This document shows positions 44,778 to 53,531 of a stretch of 64,000 nt of DNA, one piece after another; position 1 is the stretch's first letter; every line of letters starts with the position of its first letter. Made by a program: the position numbers and the translations under genes. The DNA lies in contig NZ_CP141823.1 in assembly GCF_035621455.1 (NCBI RefSeq), positions 1,240,001-1,304,000 of the forward strand, read 5' to 3'. Under the pieces are notes generated by a model, which had not been told where the DNA came from, searched no databases, and worked only from the letters and a program-made list of their open reading frames with translations. This DNA comes from Vibrio natriegens NBRC 15636 = ATCC 14048 = DSM 759 (GTDB taxonomy: Bacteria; Pseudomonadota; Gammaproteobacteria; Enterobacterales; Vibrionaceae).

Positions 44778-45287
44778 AACGAATCCTCTTGTAAAAACTA
44801 AGGGTATTCTAGCAGGTATTTGATCTCTATCTACAAAAATGAATGAATCTGCATAAAAAAGCATACAGATTAAAGGGAATAACGCTCGATAAGGCGGAGG
44901 AAGGGTATGCCTAATGTGATATATATCAATATTTAAGAGTAATTACACTAGCTACGAACGAGTTTTATGTTTGGTCAGTTGAACTGAAGAACAATTTATA
45001 AGAGTATTTATTGAGTGAATAATTCTACATGATTATCATTCTTAACTCCTGAGTGGCTTTGATGGATAGTCTCGTGCAACACCTTGATGTCGTTATCTTT
45101 TCATCTGGGGTGCGTATGGTAAACATTGATGAGCATGCCCTGGCATGTTGATGATTGCGCAGTACTTTATCGCTATGACAGAGGTCCGCATTTAGATTAG
45201 GAAGCACAGTAATAAAACTGAGGATGATTTCACTCTGGCCTCGTTGAGTTGTGAGTTAGATGGATTTAATAAAGAAGAGCTTAAAAT
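44778..45287. other. Intergenic region with a Fur-box-overlapped promoter and short ORF fragments
   Basis: A 510-bp gap. The part to 45010 holds nothing clear. A sigma-70-type promoter overlapped by a Fur-like box lies at about 45011-45044. Downstream, a 29-residue ORF (45062-45151) and an overlapping open stretch in another frame (45144-45200) read like protein but have no recognisable family; they may be a decayed gene, a leader peptide, or part of a small RNA. Confidence 0.4.
45011..45044 (+). promoter_or_regulatory. Sigma-70 promoter overlapped by a Fur-like box
   Basis: TTGAGT (45011-45016) and TATCAT (45034-45039) are spaced 17 bp. The -10 region is covered by ATGATTATCATT (45029-45040), whose reverse complement gives the 12-base core AATGATAATCAT of the Fur consensus; the outer bases match poorly. 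Such an overlap is the usual layout of Fur repression. The transcript would start near 45046 and run toward tetR at 45288. Confidence 0.5.
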
Positions 45288-45749
45288 ATGCCAAAGCGTA
45301 GTAAAGAAGATACTGAAATAACTATCCAGAAGATCATGGATGCCGTCGTTGACCAATTGCTTAGACTTGGTTACGACAGAATGTCGTACACAACGCTGAG
45401 TCAGCAGACGGGTGTATCACGTACAGGTATTAGCCATCACTTCCCTAAAAAAACGGATTTTACTGCCGCACTTGATGCTCGCATCTTTAAAATGTTTGTC
45501 GAGCACTTAAGGTTTGATAAAGGGTTGACTACGTTTTCGGATAGCTGGATGACCGCACTGGAAAATGCTGAATTTGTGGCTATTTTAAAACTCCTGTTCC
45601 ATCACATCGTAGCCACAGAAAACGCCCATGAGTTTGCAACAAATGGTATTGATCGCTTGTATAAAATGGTCGGTAGCCAATTTGGGGATGGCAGTGACAA
45701 AGAACTTGAATGGTTGATTGGTCGTTCTCTGATTCAAATGAGCAAATAA
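45288..45749 (+). CDS. TetR family transcriptional regulator
   Basis: A 153-residue, short TetR protein. The DNA-binding domain (about 8-55) is clear: IMDAVVDQLLRLGYDRMSYTTLSQQTGVSRTGISHHFPKKTDF. The ligand domain is shorter than usual (about 95 residues). The target is unknown. A Fur-type promoter about 240 bp upstream suggests iron-responsive expression, and the next gene, hutZ, is an iron/heme gene, although a terminator separates them. Confidence 0.9.
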   Translation: MPKRSKEDTEITIQKIMDAVVDQLLRLGYDRMSYTTLSQQTGVSRTGISHHFPKKTDFTAALDARIFKMFVEHLRFDKGLTTFSDSWMTALENAEFVAILKLLFHHIVATENAHEFATNGIDRLYKMVGSQFGDGSDKELEWLIGRSLIQMSK

Positions 45750-45765
45750 CCGATACAGAATGAAC

Positions 45766-45804
45766 AAAGCCCTGCTAGTAACTAGTGGGGCTTTATGTTT
45801 TGTT
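45766..45804 (+). terminator. Intrinsic terminator of tetR
   Basis: AAAGCCC...GGGCTTT (45766-45772 with 45788-45794), with an inner CTAGT/ACTAG pairing, followed by a T-rich tail. Confidence 0.8.
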
Positions 45805-45902
45805 TTGGCCCAAACGCCTTTGTATTACGAGCCCCTAGCCACAGAGCCAGCAATGCGAGGCTATAATACCAACCACAGTGGTAGAGAACCTCAGGAATTA
45901 AA

Positions 45903-46424
45903 ATGAATCAACAAGTGAAACAAGAGCGCCTGCAAGGCCGTCTGGGGCCGGAGATCAAAGCGTTTCGTCAGGAGCGCCAAACACTACAGTTAGCTACGGT
46001 TGATGCTGAAGGCCGACCTAACGTCAGTTACGCCCCGTTTGTACAAAACCAGCAAGGTTACTTTGTTCTTATTTCACAGCTTGCTCGCCATGCACGCAAC
46101 TTACTAGAAAATCCTAACGTCTCCCTAATGATGATCGAAGATGAAGGCTCTGCTGGTCAAATTTTTGCCCGTAAGCGCCTGACGTTTGATGCGGTAGCAA
46201 TCGTTGTGGAACGTGACACCGAGCTTTGGCAACAAATTGTTGCTCAGATGAAAGCACGTTTCGGAGAGATTATTGATGGTTTGAGCAACCTGGAAGATTT
46301 CGTTTTGTTCAACCTAAAAGCAGAAAAAGGCTTGTTTGTGAAAGGCTTCGGTCAGGCGTATGAGGTTTCTGGCGATGATCTTGTGGACTTTATCCACTTA
46401 GAGAAAGGGCATCAAAAAATTTAG
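45903..46424 (+). CDS. hutZ: Heme utilization protein HutZ
   Basis: A 173-residue split-barrel flavin/heme protein, nearly collinear with V. cholerae HutZ (start xQQVKQERLQGRL; VNVSYAPFV-like VSYAPFVQNQ; KGFGQAYEVSGDDLVDF). The residues reported as the heme-ligating His170 and its partner Asp132 in V. cholerae are both present at H170 and D132. It degrades heme in the cytosol and releases iron. Its usual partners hutW and hutX and the tonB1-exbBD-hutBCD genes are not adjacent. A TATAAT -10 element is at 45862-45867; no Fur box is evident directly upstream. Confidence 0.95.
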   Translation: MNQQVKQERLQGRLGPEIKAFRQERQTLQLATVDAEGRPNVSYAPFVQNQQGYFVLISQLARHARNLLENPNVSLMMIEDEGSAGQIFARKRLTFDAVAIVVERDTELWQQIVAQMKARFGEIIDGLSNLEDFVLFNLKAEKGLFVKGFGQAYEVSGDDLVDFIHLEKGHQKI

Positions 46425-46452
46425 AGATTTATTGGGCTGAGTCAAACCATTT

Positions 46453-46482
46453 GGGGGAGGCGTTTCTCGATCTCCCCCTCTC
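46453..46482. terminator. Stem-loop between hutZ and cheV
   Basis: GGGGGAG (46453-46459) pairs with CTCCCCC (46472-46478); only a short T-rich tail. Between convergent genes, so a plausible two-way terminator. Confidence 0.5.
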
Positions 46483-46493
46483 TGTCAGCGACG

Positions 46494-47408
46494 TTATGAA
46501 GCCATAGCTGTAGCTTCAATCTCCTTCGCCCCTCTCAGCATAGCTTCAATTAACTCACCAGCGTTAAACTTTACCAGAGCCTCGTGTGCACCAACTTGAT
46601 GGGCGCGATCAACGCAGATCTCACTTGAAAGAGAAGTATGCAAAATACGGTACGAGTGGTTCAGTGCCGAGTCATTTTGTACTTCGAACGCCAGCTCGTA
46701 ACCATCCAGTCCCGGCATTTCAATGTCGCTGACTAACAAATCAATTGGGCTATGTAGTGCCGCTTGATCTCTCATGAATTGCAACGCTTCCGCGCCATTT
46801 TTACTGATTTGGTACGGGATGTTAATGCTGTCTAATGCATCACTAAGTTGCTTACGTGCAATCGAAGAATCGTCGACGAGTAAGATATTAAGAGCTTTTA
46901 AACGCTCACGTTCTACGTCAGTTAGCATTGGAATTTTTGAATGCTCATATTGCGGATAGATCTTGGACAATAGCAATTCGACATCCAGCATTTGAACCAT
47001 TTTATTTTCATACTGAGTAATGCCCGTGACAAAAATATTTTGACCAGCGCTCTCGGGTGGTGACTCTATGGTTTTCCAGTCACAATCAATGATTTTTTCA
47101 ATACTTCGAACCATAAAGGCAACAACGGTTCTCAGGCAGTCGGTCACAATCAAGTAACAGCTTTGGTACTCTTCTTCCTGAATCGGCCGGAACCCGACGG
47201 CTGCGGACATATCAATCACAGGCACGGTTAGGTTGCGAATCGTCACAGTGCCGATTACGTGCTGGTGGGAGTACGGGATCTTCGTGGTCGGCATGTACGG
47301 AACAATTTCACGGACTTTAAGAGTGCCTATAGCGAAATATTGTTGCAGGGTAAGCTTGAATACTAACATCCCCTGAGATTGATTCGCTTTGCTAACGACT
47401 TTTGCCAT
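46494..47408 (-). CDS. Chemotaxis protein CheV
   Basis: A 304-residue CheV: CheW-like coupling domain (about 12-155) joined to a receiver domain (173-300) with the acidic pair D179-D180, phosphorylation site D228 (SDIEMPG), switch Thr/Ser near 257-258 and K279. It couples receptors to CheA and is tuned by phosphorylation. It is monocistronic and away from a chemotaxis operon, as Vibrio carries several CheV copies. Confidence 0.95.
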   Translation of the reverse strand: MAKVVSKANQSQGMLVFKLTLQQYFAIGTLKVREIVPYMPTTKIPYSHQHVIGTVTIRNLTVPVIDMSAAVGFRPIQEEEYQSCYLIVTDCLRTVVAFMVRSIEKIIDCDWKTIESPPESAGQNIFVTGITQYENKMVQMLDVELLLSKIYPQYEHSKIPMLTDVERERLKALNILLVDDSSIARKQLSDALDSINIPYQISKNGAEALQFMRDQAALHSPIDLLVSDIEMPGLDGYELAFEVQNDSALNHSYRILHTSLSSEICVDRAHQVGAHEALVKFNAGELIEAMLRGAKEIEATAMAS

Positions 47409-47662
47409 GAAATAACCTTATAAATACCAAATGATTACCTCTAATCTAATCGGATAAACCGGCGGCATCAACAGCCCTACACCGAAAAGTTAAGTTTTCA
47501 TTCATTCTATTAGCTTTGCAGATGTGAGAATGCTCAAATTCCGCTCAGGTCGTGTTAACAAAACACAAATAGAGCTTCCCTGTAGGCGTGGTGAGAGAAA
47601 TGTTTGGCGTGCTTGGGTGTATTCGGTAAACTTGCGCTAACAGAACAGCGAGAGATAAACAG

Positions 47663-47941
47663 ATGGCAAATACAGCAGCCGCATTGCATATTCTTGTGAA
47701 ACACAAAGAACAAGCAGAAGACATCATCAAGCAACTTAAAAAAGGGGCTAAGTTTCAGACACTGGCAAAGAAATACTCGACTTGCCCGTCTGGAAAACGC
47801 GGTGGTGATCTTGGTGAGTTTCGTCGTGGACAAATGGTGCCTCAGTTCGACAAAGTTTGTTTTTCAGGTGAGGTGCTAACACCGCATTTAGTAAAAACTA
47901 AATTTGGCTGGCATGTGGTAAAGGTATTATATAGAACATGA
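47663..47941 (+). CDS. ppiC: Peptidyl-prolyl cis-trans isomerase, parvulin type (PpiC)
   Basis: A 92-residue single-domain parvulin, the E. coli PpiC size. Conserved segments AAALHILVKHKEQAE, FQTLAKKYSTCPSGKRGGDLGEFRRGQMVPQFDK and TKFGWHVVKV are intact. It isomerises prolyl bonds in the cytosol. A terminator-like hairpin (CGAGTACA/TGTGCTCG) follows at about 47951-47975, but without a T-run. Confidence 0.95.
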   Translation: MANTAAALHILVKHKEQAEDIIKQLKKGAKFQTLAKKYSTCPSGKRGGDLGEFRRGQMVPQFDKVCFSGEVLTPHLVKTKFGWHVVKVLYRT

Positions 47942-48013
47942 TATTTAGCGCGAGTACAGGAACTTTGTGCTCGGGCTAGCATCTTATTTTAAATCACACG
48001 TGAGGTTATACGT

Positions 48014-48358
48014 ATGGCATCAGATTATTACGGAACCAGTGCCAGTTATGCACGTAAAGAAGCCGGTTATCGCGAGAAAGCACTGAAGCTCTATCCTTGG
48101 GTATGCGGAAGGTGTGCTCGAGAGTTTGTGTATTCAAATCTGCGTGAATTAACGGTTCATCACAAGGATCATGACCACACGAATAACCCGGAAGATGGTA
48201 GCAACTGGGAGTTGTTGTGTCTCTATTGCCACGATCATGAACATAGTAAGTATTTAGAGCATGAACGTTACGGCAGCGAAATAAAACCTGGTGAAGATGA
48301 ACACCAAGGCGCAACATACAATCCATTTGCTGATTTAGCGAAGATGATGAAGAAGTGA
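48014..48358 (+). CDS. yajD: YajD family HNH nuclease
   Basis: A 114-residue HNH protein. Two CxxC pairs (CGRC and CLYC) bind zinc around the HNH core HHKDHDHTNNPEDGSNWELLCLYCHDHEH, giving a beta-beta-alpha metal nuclease fold. The function of YajD in the cell is not established. The ribosome site is GTGAGG about 8 bp upstream. Confidence 0.95.
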   Translation: MASDYYGTSASYARKEAGYREKALKLYPWVCGRCAREFVYSNLRELTVHHKDHDHTNNPEDGSNWELLCLYCHDHEHSKYLEHERYGSEIKPGEDEHQGATYNPFADLAKMMKK

Positions 48359-48372
48359 TGCTTAAGGGCTAA

Positions 48373-48402
48373 AGTGGCGTTAGTCATCGATAACGCCACT
48401 AG
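48373..48402 (+). terminator. Stem-loop after yajD
   Basis: A perfect 10-bp stem AGTGGCGTTA/TAACGCCACT (48373-48382 with 48391-48400), 15 bp after the stop. There is no T-run, so efficiency is doubtful. Confidence 0.5.
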
Positions 48403-48679
48403 ATTGAGTTTAGCCATTGAGCACAGCAGTATACCTCGTTACTTGTAACGTTTCTAATGCTCGACGTTTGCCCCAAACTTCCAACTGTTACGATAGCTAC
48501 ATGATTTTTTAAAATTGATTTAAGGGATCTGGTTATAGTGATTACAGTAGCTAACTAACGTAACTAACGTAAAACGTTTTATAGCCTCATTATTGATAAA
48601 ATTCATTGTTACTTTGTTGCATATTGGTACAGAAGGCACCATTATTTTTGAACAGGCGTTATATGCAAAGGAGATTGCA

Positions 48680-48886
48680 ATGAATATAGACGCGACATTA
48701 CTGCTTCAAGGTGCTTCTGTCTATTTGGTGATCAGCTTACTTTTGAGCTACTACTTGGGTCGGCGTAAAACCAGTACTCCAATGATTTCTGCGTTAGTCG
48801 GTGTTCTTTTAGCCTTGATCCCCCCGTTAGGACTGATTTATTTAGCTTTTTTAACACTCAAAAGTGATTATGCAGAGAGAACCTAA
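48680..48886 (+). CDS. Small two-helix membrane protein
   Basis: A 68-residue hypothetical protein with two membrane helices (about 8-26 and 36-60) joined by a basic turn (GRRKTSTP), N-terminus MNIDATLLLQGASVYL. The ATG at 48680 has a perfect AAGGAG 8 bp upstream, so the longer frame from 48593 is rejected. It is too small to assign. The next gene is 41 bp downstream on the same strand, so it may share a transcript with the acetyltransferase. Confidence 0.75.
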   Translation: MNIDATLLLQGASVYLVISLLLSYYLGRRKTSTPMISALVGVLLALIPPLGLIYLAFLTLKSDYAERT

Positions 48887-48927
48887 ATTTTTCTCACCTA
48901 ACTTGCGCTAGGAACATAAAGGAATTT

Positions 48928-49443
48928 ATGCAGCAAAATGTAGAAACGGATAGGTTGATACTCAGACCCTTTACTTTATCGGATGCCAAGCGTGTCGCGC
49001 TTCTGGCTGGTGACAAGGTTATTGCGGACATGACAGCGAACATCCCTCATCCTTATTCGCTTGCCGATGCGGAGTTGTGGATTAATACTCATGAGCCACT
49101 CTTTGATAGTGGTAAAGGTATCGTCTATGCCATTACGTTAAAAGAGAGCGGTGAGCTGATTGGCGCGGTGAGTTTTCTAGGAATAGATAATGGTGTAGGC
49201 ACCTTAGGTTATTGGCTGGGCGTACCTTATTGGGGGCGCGGTTATGCGACTGAAGCATCGAAAGCAATAATCACCTTTGGTAAATCGAACCTTGGGTTGG
49301 GCAAGTTACACGTCATGCACCTTTTGGGTAATGAACGTTCTAAGTCAGTGATCAAAAAACTCGGCGTTACCTATATTGAAAATCGCATTAATCGTATGCA
49401 GGGAAAGGCGCGAGAAGTTTGTGTTTATACTTCAGATCTTTAA
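48928..49443 (+). CDS. GNAT family N-acetyltransferase (RimJ/RimL-like)
   Basis: A 171-residue acetyltransferase: TDRLILRPFTLSDAKRVALLAGD at the start is typical of the RimJ/RimL group, and the acetyl-CoA pyrophosphate loop is YWGRGYATEA in the middle. The target may be a protein N-terminus or a small amine. AAAGGAA precedes the ATG. Confidence 0.93.
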   Translation: MQQNVETDRLILRPFTLSDAKRVALLAGDKVIADMTANIPHPYSLADAELWINTHEPLFDSGKGIVYAITLKESGELIGAVSFLGIDNGVGTLGYWLGVPYWGRGYATEASKAIITFGKSNLGLGKLHVMHLLGNERSKSVIKKLGVTYIENRINRMQGKAREVCVYTSDL

Positions 49444-49501
49444 TTTATGTATTCGAATAAACAATGGAAATGACAACTGGGCGGTTATCGCAGTTTAGCT
49501 A

Positions 49502-49541
49502 GGGCTCGTTTGCGAACACTCATCGACGAGCCCGGTTTTTG
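49502..49541 (+). terminator. Intrinsic terminator after the GNAT gene
   Basis: GGGCTCGT (49502-49509) pairs with ACGAGCCC (49526-49533), followed by GGTTTTT. Confidence 0.75.
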
Positions 49542-49568
49542 ATGTCTGTTTGAATTTAGATGACGCTG

Positions 49569-51200
49569 CTACTTTTCTGCTGCTTCACCAGTGCCACTTG
49601 GTGCAAGAAGGTTCGCCAGTACTTGATTGTCGACAATAAACAGCCACCTGCCACGGTAGGGGGTCATGTAAATGGCATTGGTTTCCAAAGGCTGTGTTTT
49701 CTTACGTTGAACCCAAATGGTATAGCCCGGCTGCGTGGTTAAAAATGCGTTTCTCTCTGGTTGTGATGACGGAATTAAATTTAGCGGTTTTTCCAATTTT
49801 CCGGCGAAACCAAAGGTATTGTGATACTTGCCAACGTACGAAACGCTGTGTCCTTGAGATTGCAACTGATGGATTTGACGACCTGTCTCTGTTACATCAT
49901 AAACGTTGTTGAGTACTGGTGACAGACTGGCCATTAAGGCGGATAAGCTCAGCAGTAGTGCCCCGATATTAAGCGCAAGACGATCAATAGGCAGCTTTCT
50001 TTTCCATAATAGCAACACGATCAACATTGCCGGCAACAGGCTCCAACTTAAGTGAACATCCGTGACTTCCGTGCTGCGAAATGCTTTTTCTACCCATAGT
50101 GGAGCACTGAAGATGGCTAGCGTAATAAGCACGATGGCTCCTACTATCGCTGGCTCGGTTTTTACCTTTGCGAGATCCAATCGCTTGGCGATCCAAATGG
50201 CGATAAAAGGGAAAATCGGAAGTAAATAGTGAAGCTGTTTTCCGCTGAAGCAACTGAATATTCCCACCACAAACACAAACAAAGAGAAACAGAAGGTATC
50301 TCGTCGTCCGACCCAAATCCATGGACGATTTCGCCAGAAACTAATGAGGAAAAGCCAAGGAAAAAGTAAGGCTGGCAAGAGTGACACATACCAGTAAAAA
50401 GGTCGGGCATGGGCAAAAGAGTCTTGTACCCTCCCGGCAGATTGCACCCATAAAATGGCCTTCGTGTATTCTTCTCCTCCGGATATTGCCGCTGGTGCTG
50501 CCCAGAGTAAGACTACACCAACTGCAATCCCCACAGTTTTGATAACGGCTTTGAAAAACGCTTTGTTAATGGATGCGGGTGAAGGGTGCCAAAGATGGGC
50601 TAACAGCAGAAAAGGAATAAAATAAACGAAGATGACCGGTCCCTTAGTCAGCATTCCGAGCCCAAGGCACACACCACTTAAATATGACCATGAATCACGT
50701 TCTGTTTCGGTGTATCGCCAAAAACTCAATACCGCAAGTTGGAGGAATACGGCGAGTATTAAATCGAACATGATCATACTGGAATACAAAAACCAGCCAA
50801 GAAAACTGATAAGAATGAGGGGAGATAACCACTTCGCTTGTGCTGAGTCGGGGTAAATTTTCTCCGCCAGTTTTCCTACAAGATAAAGGTTTACCAAAGC
50901 GAAGCCTGGTACTACTAAACGCGTCACGGTATCGGATGTGCCAAATAAGGACCAAACGGCGCTGAATAACCAGAACATTAACGGTGGTTTATGATCGTAT
51001 GGTAGCCCATTGAGTTGTGGTACCAGCCAGTCATTGTTGAGCCACATTTCCCACGCGACAGAGACATAACGGGTTTCGTCGATGGGAAAAATAGGTCGGA
51101 ACCAGAGATTCACGGCTATGAAGAATAACGCGGCAAAAAGTGCCAGTGCAGTGTACTGAACATGCGGAGATAAAGGTGAGGTTGCCTTCTTAGATGTCAT
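49569..51200 (-). CDS. GT39 glycosyltransferase, ArnT-like
   Basis: A 543-residue inner-membrane protein with about 12 helices and the ArnT/PMT pattern near the N-terminus: PIDETRYVSVAWEMW, where the Asp-Glu in the first periplasmic loop is the catalytic site, followed by LPYDHKPPLMFWLFS. It moves a sugar from a undecaprenyl-phosphate carrier to an acceptor such as lipid A or a protein. No arnBCADTEF neighbours are present, so the donor is uncertain and it may not be a true polymyxin-resistance ArnT. Confidence 0.9.
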   Translation of the reverse strand: MTSKKATSPLSPHVQYTALALFAALFFIAVNLWFRPIFPIDETRYVSVAWEMWLNNDWLVPQLNGLPYDHKPPLMFWLFSAVWSLFGTSDTVTRLVVPGFALVNLYLVGKLAEKIYPDSAQAKWLSPLILISFLGWFLYSSMIMFDLILAVFLQLAVLSFWRYTETERDSWSYLSGVCLGLGMLTKGPVIFVYFIPFLLLAHLWHPSPASINKAFFKAVIKTVGIAVGVVLLWAAPAAISGGEEYTKAILWVQSAGRVQDSFAHARPFYWYVSLLPALLFPWLFLISFWRNRPWIWVGRRDTFCFSLFVFVVGIFSCFSGKQLHYLLPIFPFIAIWIAKRLDLAKVKTEPAIVGAIVLITLAIFSAPLWVEKAFRSTEVTDVHLSWSLLPAMLIVLLLWKRKLPIDRLALNIGALLLSLSALMASLSPVLNNVYDVTETGRQIHQLQSQGHSVSYVGKYHNTFGFAGKLEKPLNLIPSSQPERNAFLTTQPGYTIWVQRKKTQPLETNAIYMTPYRGRWLFIVDNQVLANLLAPSGTGEAAEK

Positions 51201-51695
51201 TGTTGTTCCTGCTATCTAACGTTACTCGTAGTTAATGAGTTCAATCCATCATTCTTATGAGTGAATAGTTGACCTGTCTCATTCTCTACTTAGTACTTTA
51301 TTTGCATTTTGTTACATTTAGTTAGCATAGCAATCTTCTCTGATAGAACAACATGTCAATGTTTAACCAGGCAGGATCCCCAGTAGCATCAATTTATTTC
51401 TCAATTAGTGTTAACTTTCCACAGCAAGGTACATGACTCAGCATGTTGTTAGGTTATGAAACGTGAAACTCGACCTAAGGGTAAGTGCTTGTCTTTTGAT
51501 CCCTATCATAATGCCAGGTCAGATTTCGGGTGTAATCTAGTGCTTCAGCAGCGCTAGTCACCAAGGCTATTAGTGCCATTTCGCCCATAGTGAAATTCTG
51601 AAACCTCTCTTTATCTTCCTAGTTCAAATATGAATAATAAACCCAACAAAACGAGATAGGTTCCTATCAATATTAATAAATTAAAGGGTTTTATT
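51201..51695. other. Intergenic region with a gene remnant
   Basis: About 495 bp. Apart from the minus-strand short ORF at 51475-51588, no gene is seen. The last 60 bp are AT-rich and presumably carry the promoter of the DUF3316 gene. Confidence 0.4.
51475..51618 (-). pseudogene. Short minus-strand ORF or gene remnant
   Basis: From 51618 to a TAG at 51475 one frame is open for 47 codons, with an ATG at 51588 (37 residues from there). Its sequence is convincingly protein-like (MALIALVTSAAEALDYTRNL, then TWHYDRDQKTS). No ribosome site fits the ATG and the frame is open ten codons further upstream, so a degraded gene end is more likely than an intact small gene. Family not recognised. Confidence 0.4.
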
Positions 51696-52037
51696 ATGAA
51701 AAAATTATTCGTACTAACTTCTGGTCTACTTATGGCTTCATCAGTATTTGCTTCAAATATTACAATTACAGAACATACAAATATGGATGCAGGTACTTAT
51801 CAGAGCAGAGAACAAGCACTCAACGCAGGCTTTGATTTGTCAGATTCATTAAAATCAATGTCTAAATCAGAGTTACGACGTGAATTTGGCTTATTTGGCT
51901 ACACTAATGTAAATAATATCAACATCGATGACAGTAAAGTGATTATTAAAGAAGTGGCTTACGCTCGTGATGACATTCAATATCGAGCAGTTCTAAATGT
52001 GGATTACCACTTCAACGCAATGAGACTACATGACTAA
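51696..52037 (+). CDS. DUF3316 family secreted protein
   Basis: A 113-residue Vibrio-type DUF3316 protein with a signal peptide (MKKLFVLTSGLLMASSVFA, then SNITI). The mature part is alpha/beta, with SREQALNAGFDLSDSLKSMSKSELRREFGL, and ends with strands YRAVLNVDYHFNA. The function is unknown; likely periplasmic. AAAGGG precedes the ATG. A GGGGG/CCCCC hairpin follows. Confidence 0.88.
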   Translation: MKKLFVLTSGLLMASSVFASNITITEHTNMDAGTYQSREQALNAGFDLSDSLKSMSKSELRREFGLFGYTNVNNINIDDSKVIIKEVAYARDDIQYRAVLNVDYHFNAMRLHD

Positions 52038-52088
52038 GTTATGGCTTATTTAGTCAAACATCCACATATAAAATATTATCTTAATTAT

Positions 52089-52114
52089 ATTGGGGGACAT
52101 AATACTCCCCCAAT
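52089..52114. terminator. Stem-loop between DUF3316 and a LysR gene
   Basis: ATTGGGGG (52089-52096) pairs with CCCCCAAT (52107-52114). AT-rich but without a clear T-run; it lies between convergent genes. Confidence 0.5.
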
Positions 52115-52181
52115 AATAAATGCCAATAAATCTGATACTGACGTAAATTGAATATTTATCAAAATATAAATATTGTTTAGT

Positions 52182-53108
52182 TTACGTCATGTAACTCTCC
52201 CATATCGGTGGGCTTCCAATCGTATTTTGTACCGTTTCAATAAACAGTTTGACCAGCGGAGGCTGATTGCGGTGTGGATACAAGGCGTACAAACCACCGG
52301 TATAAGAGATTTCATAATCAGGTAATAATCTAACCAGCTGCATCTCGTCGATACTCTGCGTGAGCATCAATTGGCCCACGATGGCATAGCCTAGCCCCGA
52401 TTGCACACCATCCATTAATAACTCCACCTCATTGACATGGTAGCGACCTTGAGCCGTAACTGTGACGGGATGTGCTTCTTCATCTTTCATTGACGATAAT
52501 TGCACTTTATTCATTTGGTATGAGCCGTTGGAATAAATGACAGCGGGTAACGCTGCGAGTTCTTGAGGTGTTTCAGGGTAGCCGTATTCAGCGATAAAGT
52601 CTTTTGATGCAAGTAATAGCAGCTGATGATTGGCGAGTTTCTTCGCCACTAAGTTTGAGTCTACGGGAGAACCGACGCGAAATACAACATCATAACGTTC
52701 TCCAATAAGATCGACTCTCCTATCATTGAGGATGACTTCGACACTGACTTGCGGGTACCTTTTGAGGAAAGCGACCACACTTTCCTTTACGTACTTCCGG
52801 CCAAAGAGTGATGGGCAAGATATTCTAAGATGGCCCTTAGGCGTATCACTGAACGTATCCGCAAGTTGACGAGTCTTTTCTAAAGCGTCGCTAACTTGCT
52901 GGGCTTGCTTTACTATTTCTTCGCCTGCGGGAGTAAGCGACAGTGAGCGTGTAGAGCGATTAAGTAGTCTGAGACCAAGCGACTCTTCTAGTTTTCTTAT
53001 CTGTTTGGATAATACCGAGCGATCGATGCCACGCGCGTCCGCAGCATTTGCGAAAGAGCCCTGTTTAGAAACTTCGAGTAGTAGTTCCAGTCTACTTGCA
53101 AGATCCAT
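52182..53108 (-). CDS. LysR family transcriptional regulator
   Basis: A 308-residue LysR protein: winged helix at 1-60 (SFANAADARGIDRSVLSKQIRKLEESLGLRLLNRSTRSLSLTPAG-type) and effector domain at about 90-295. No divergent partner lies close by: the upstream 423 bp contain no clear gene, and fdhA is transcribed toward its promoter side. Target unknown. Confidence 0.92.
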   Translation of the reverse strand: MDLASRLELLLEVSKQGSFANAADARGIDRSVLSKQIRKLEESLGLRLLNRSTRSLSLTPAGEEIVKQAQQVSDALEKTRQLADTFSDTPKGHLRISCPSLFGRKYVKESVVAFLKRYPQVSVEVILNDRRVDLIGERYDVVFRVGSPVDSNLVAKKLANHQLLLLASKDFIAEYGYPETPQELAALPAVIYSNGSYQMNKVQLSSMKDEEAHPVTVTAQGRYHVNEVELLMDGVQSGLGYAIVGQLMLTQSIDEMQLVRLLPDYEISYTGGLYALYPHRNQPPLVKLFIETVQNTIGSPPIWESYMT

Positions 53109-53531
53109 GAATACACCTAAGTAATGACTTTCTTGTTTAGTATGGTTGATATTATCAATATTTAATTAGGCGATACAATAAAATGTATGCTCAAAAAATG
53201 GGACAGATAGTTGGTTTTTTTGGCCGTCTAGCTCTAACGATAAAAGTTATTAAACATTGGTTAATTAATAAATAAGATGAATACAGTTCTGGTTATTACT
53301 TTATTCGATAAGCTAATAATAATTTAGTTCTATGTGTGGATAGTATCTGCATTTTAAAACTAAAAAGCACAAAAATAACGATAATAATAAATTTCTATAT
53401 ATAAAAAAGCGGGCTGGAATTCAGCCCGCGGCAGGGGAGTCAAGCCCACATTAACGATCGCAGTTATTATCGTTGATTTTGGTTAATTTAATAACCAATC
53501 CCCTAAAAATTAGGTATTTTCTGAAATAGTA
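53109..53531. other. AT-rich intergenic region with fdhA terminator
   Basis: The region is strongly AT-rich. It contains the fdhA terminator (53401-53429) and a 30-codon ORF at 53183-53275 (+) without ribosome-site support. Nothing else is recognised. Confidence 0.4.
53401..53429 (-). terminator. Intrinsic terminator of fdhA
   Basis: GCGGGCTG/CAGCCCGC (53409-53416 with 53422-53429), followed on the minus strand by TTTTTT. It lies about 100 bp after the fdhA stop. Confidence 0.85.

Noticed and set aside
45011..45250. RyhB small RNA downstream of the Fur-like box
   Set aside because: The conserved RyhB pairing core and a T-rich terminator hairpin were not seen, so only an unexplained transcript is proposed.
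53183..53275. A 30-residue amphipathic ORF upstream of the LysR gene
   Set aside because: No Shine-Dalgarno sequence and located in very AT-rich DNA, where short chance ORFs are common.
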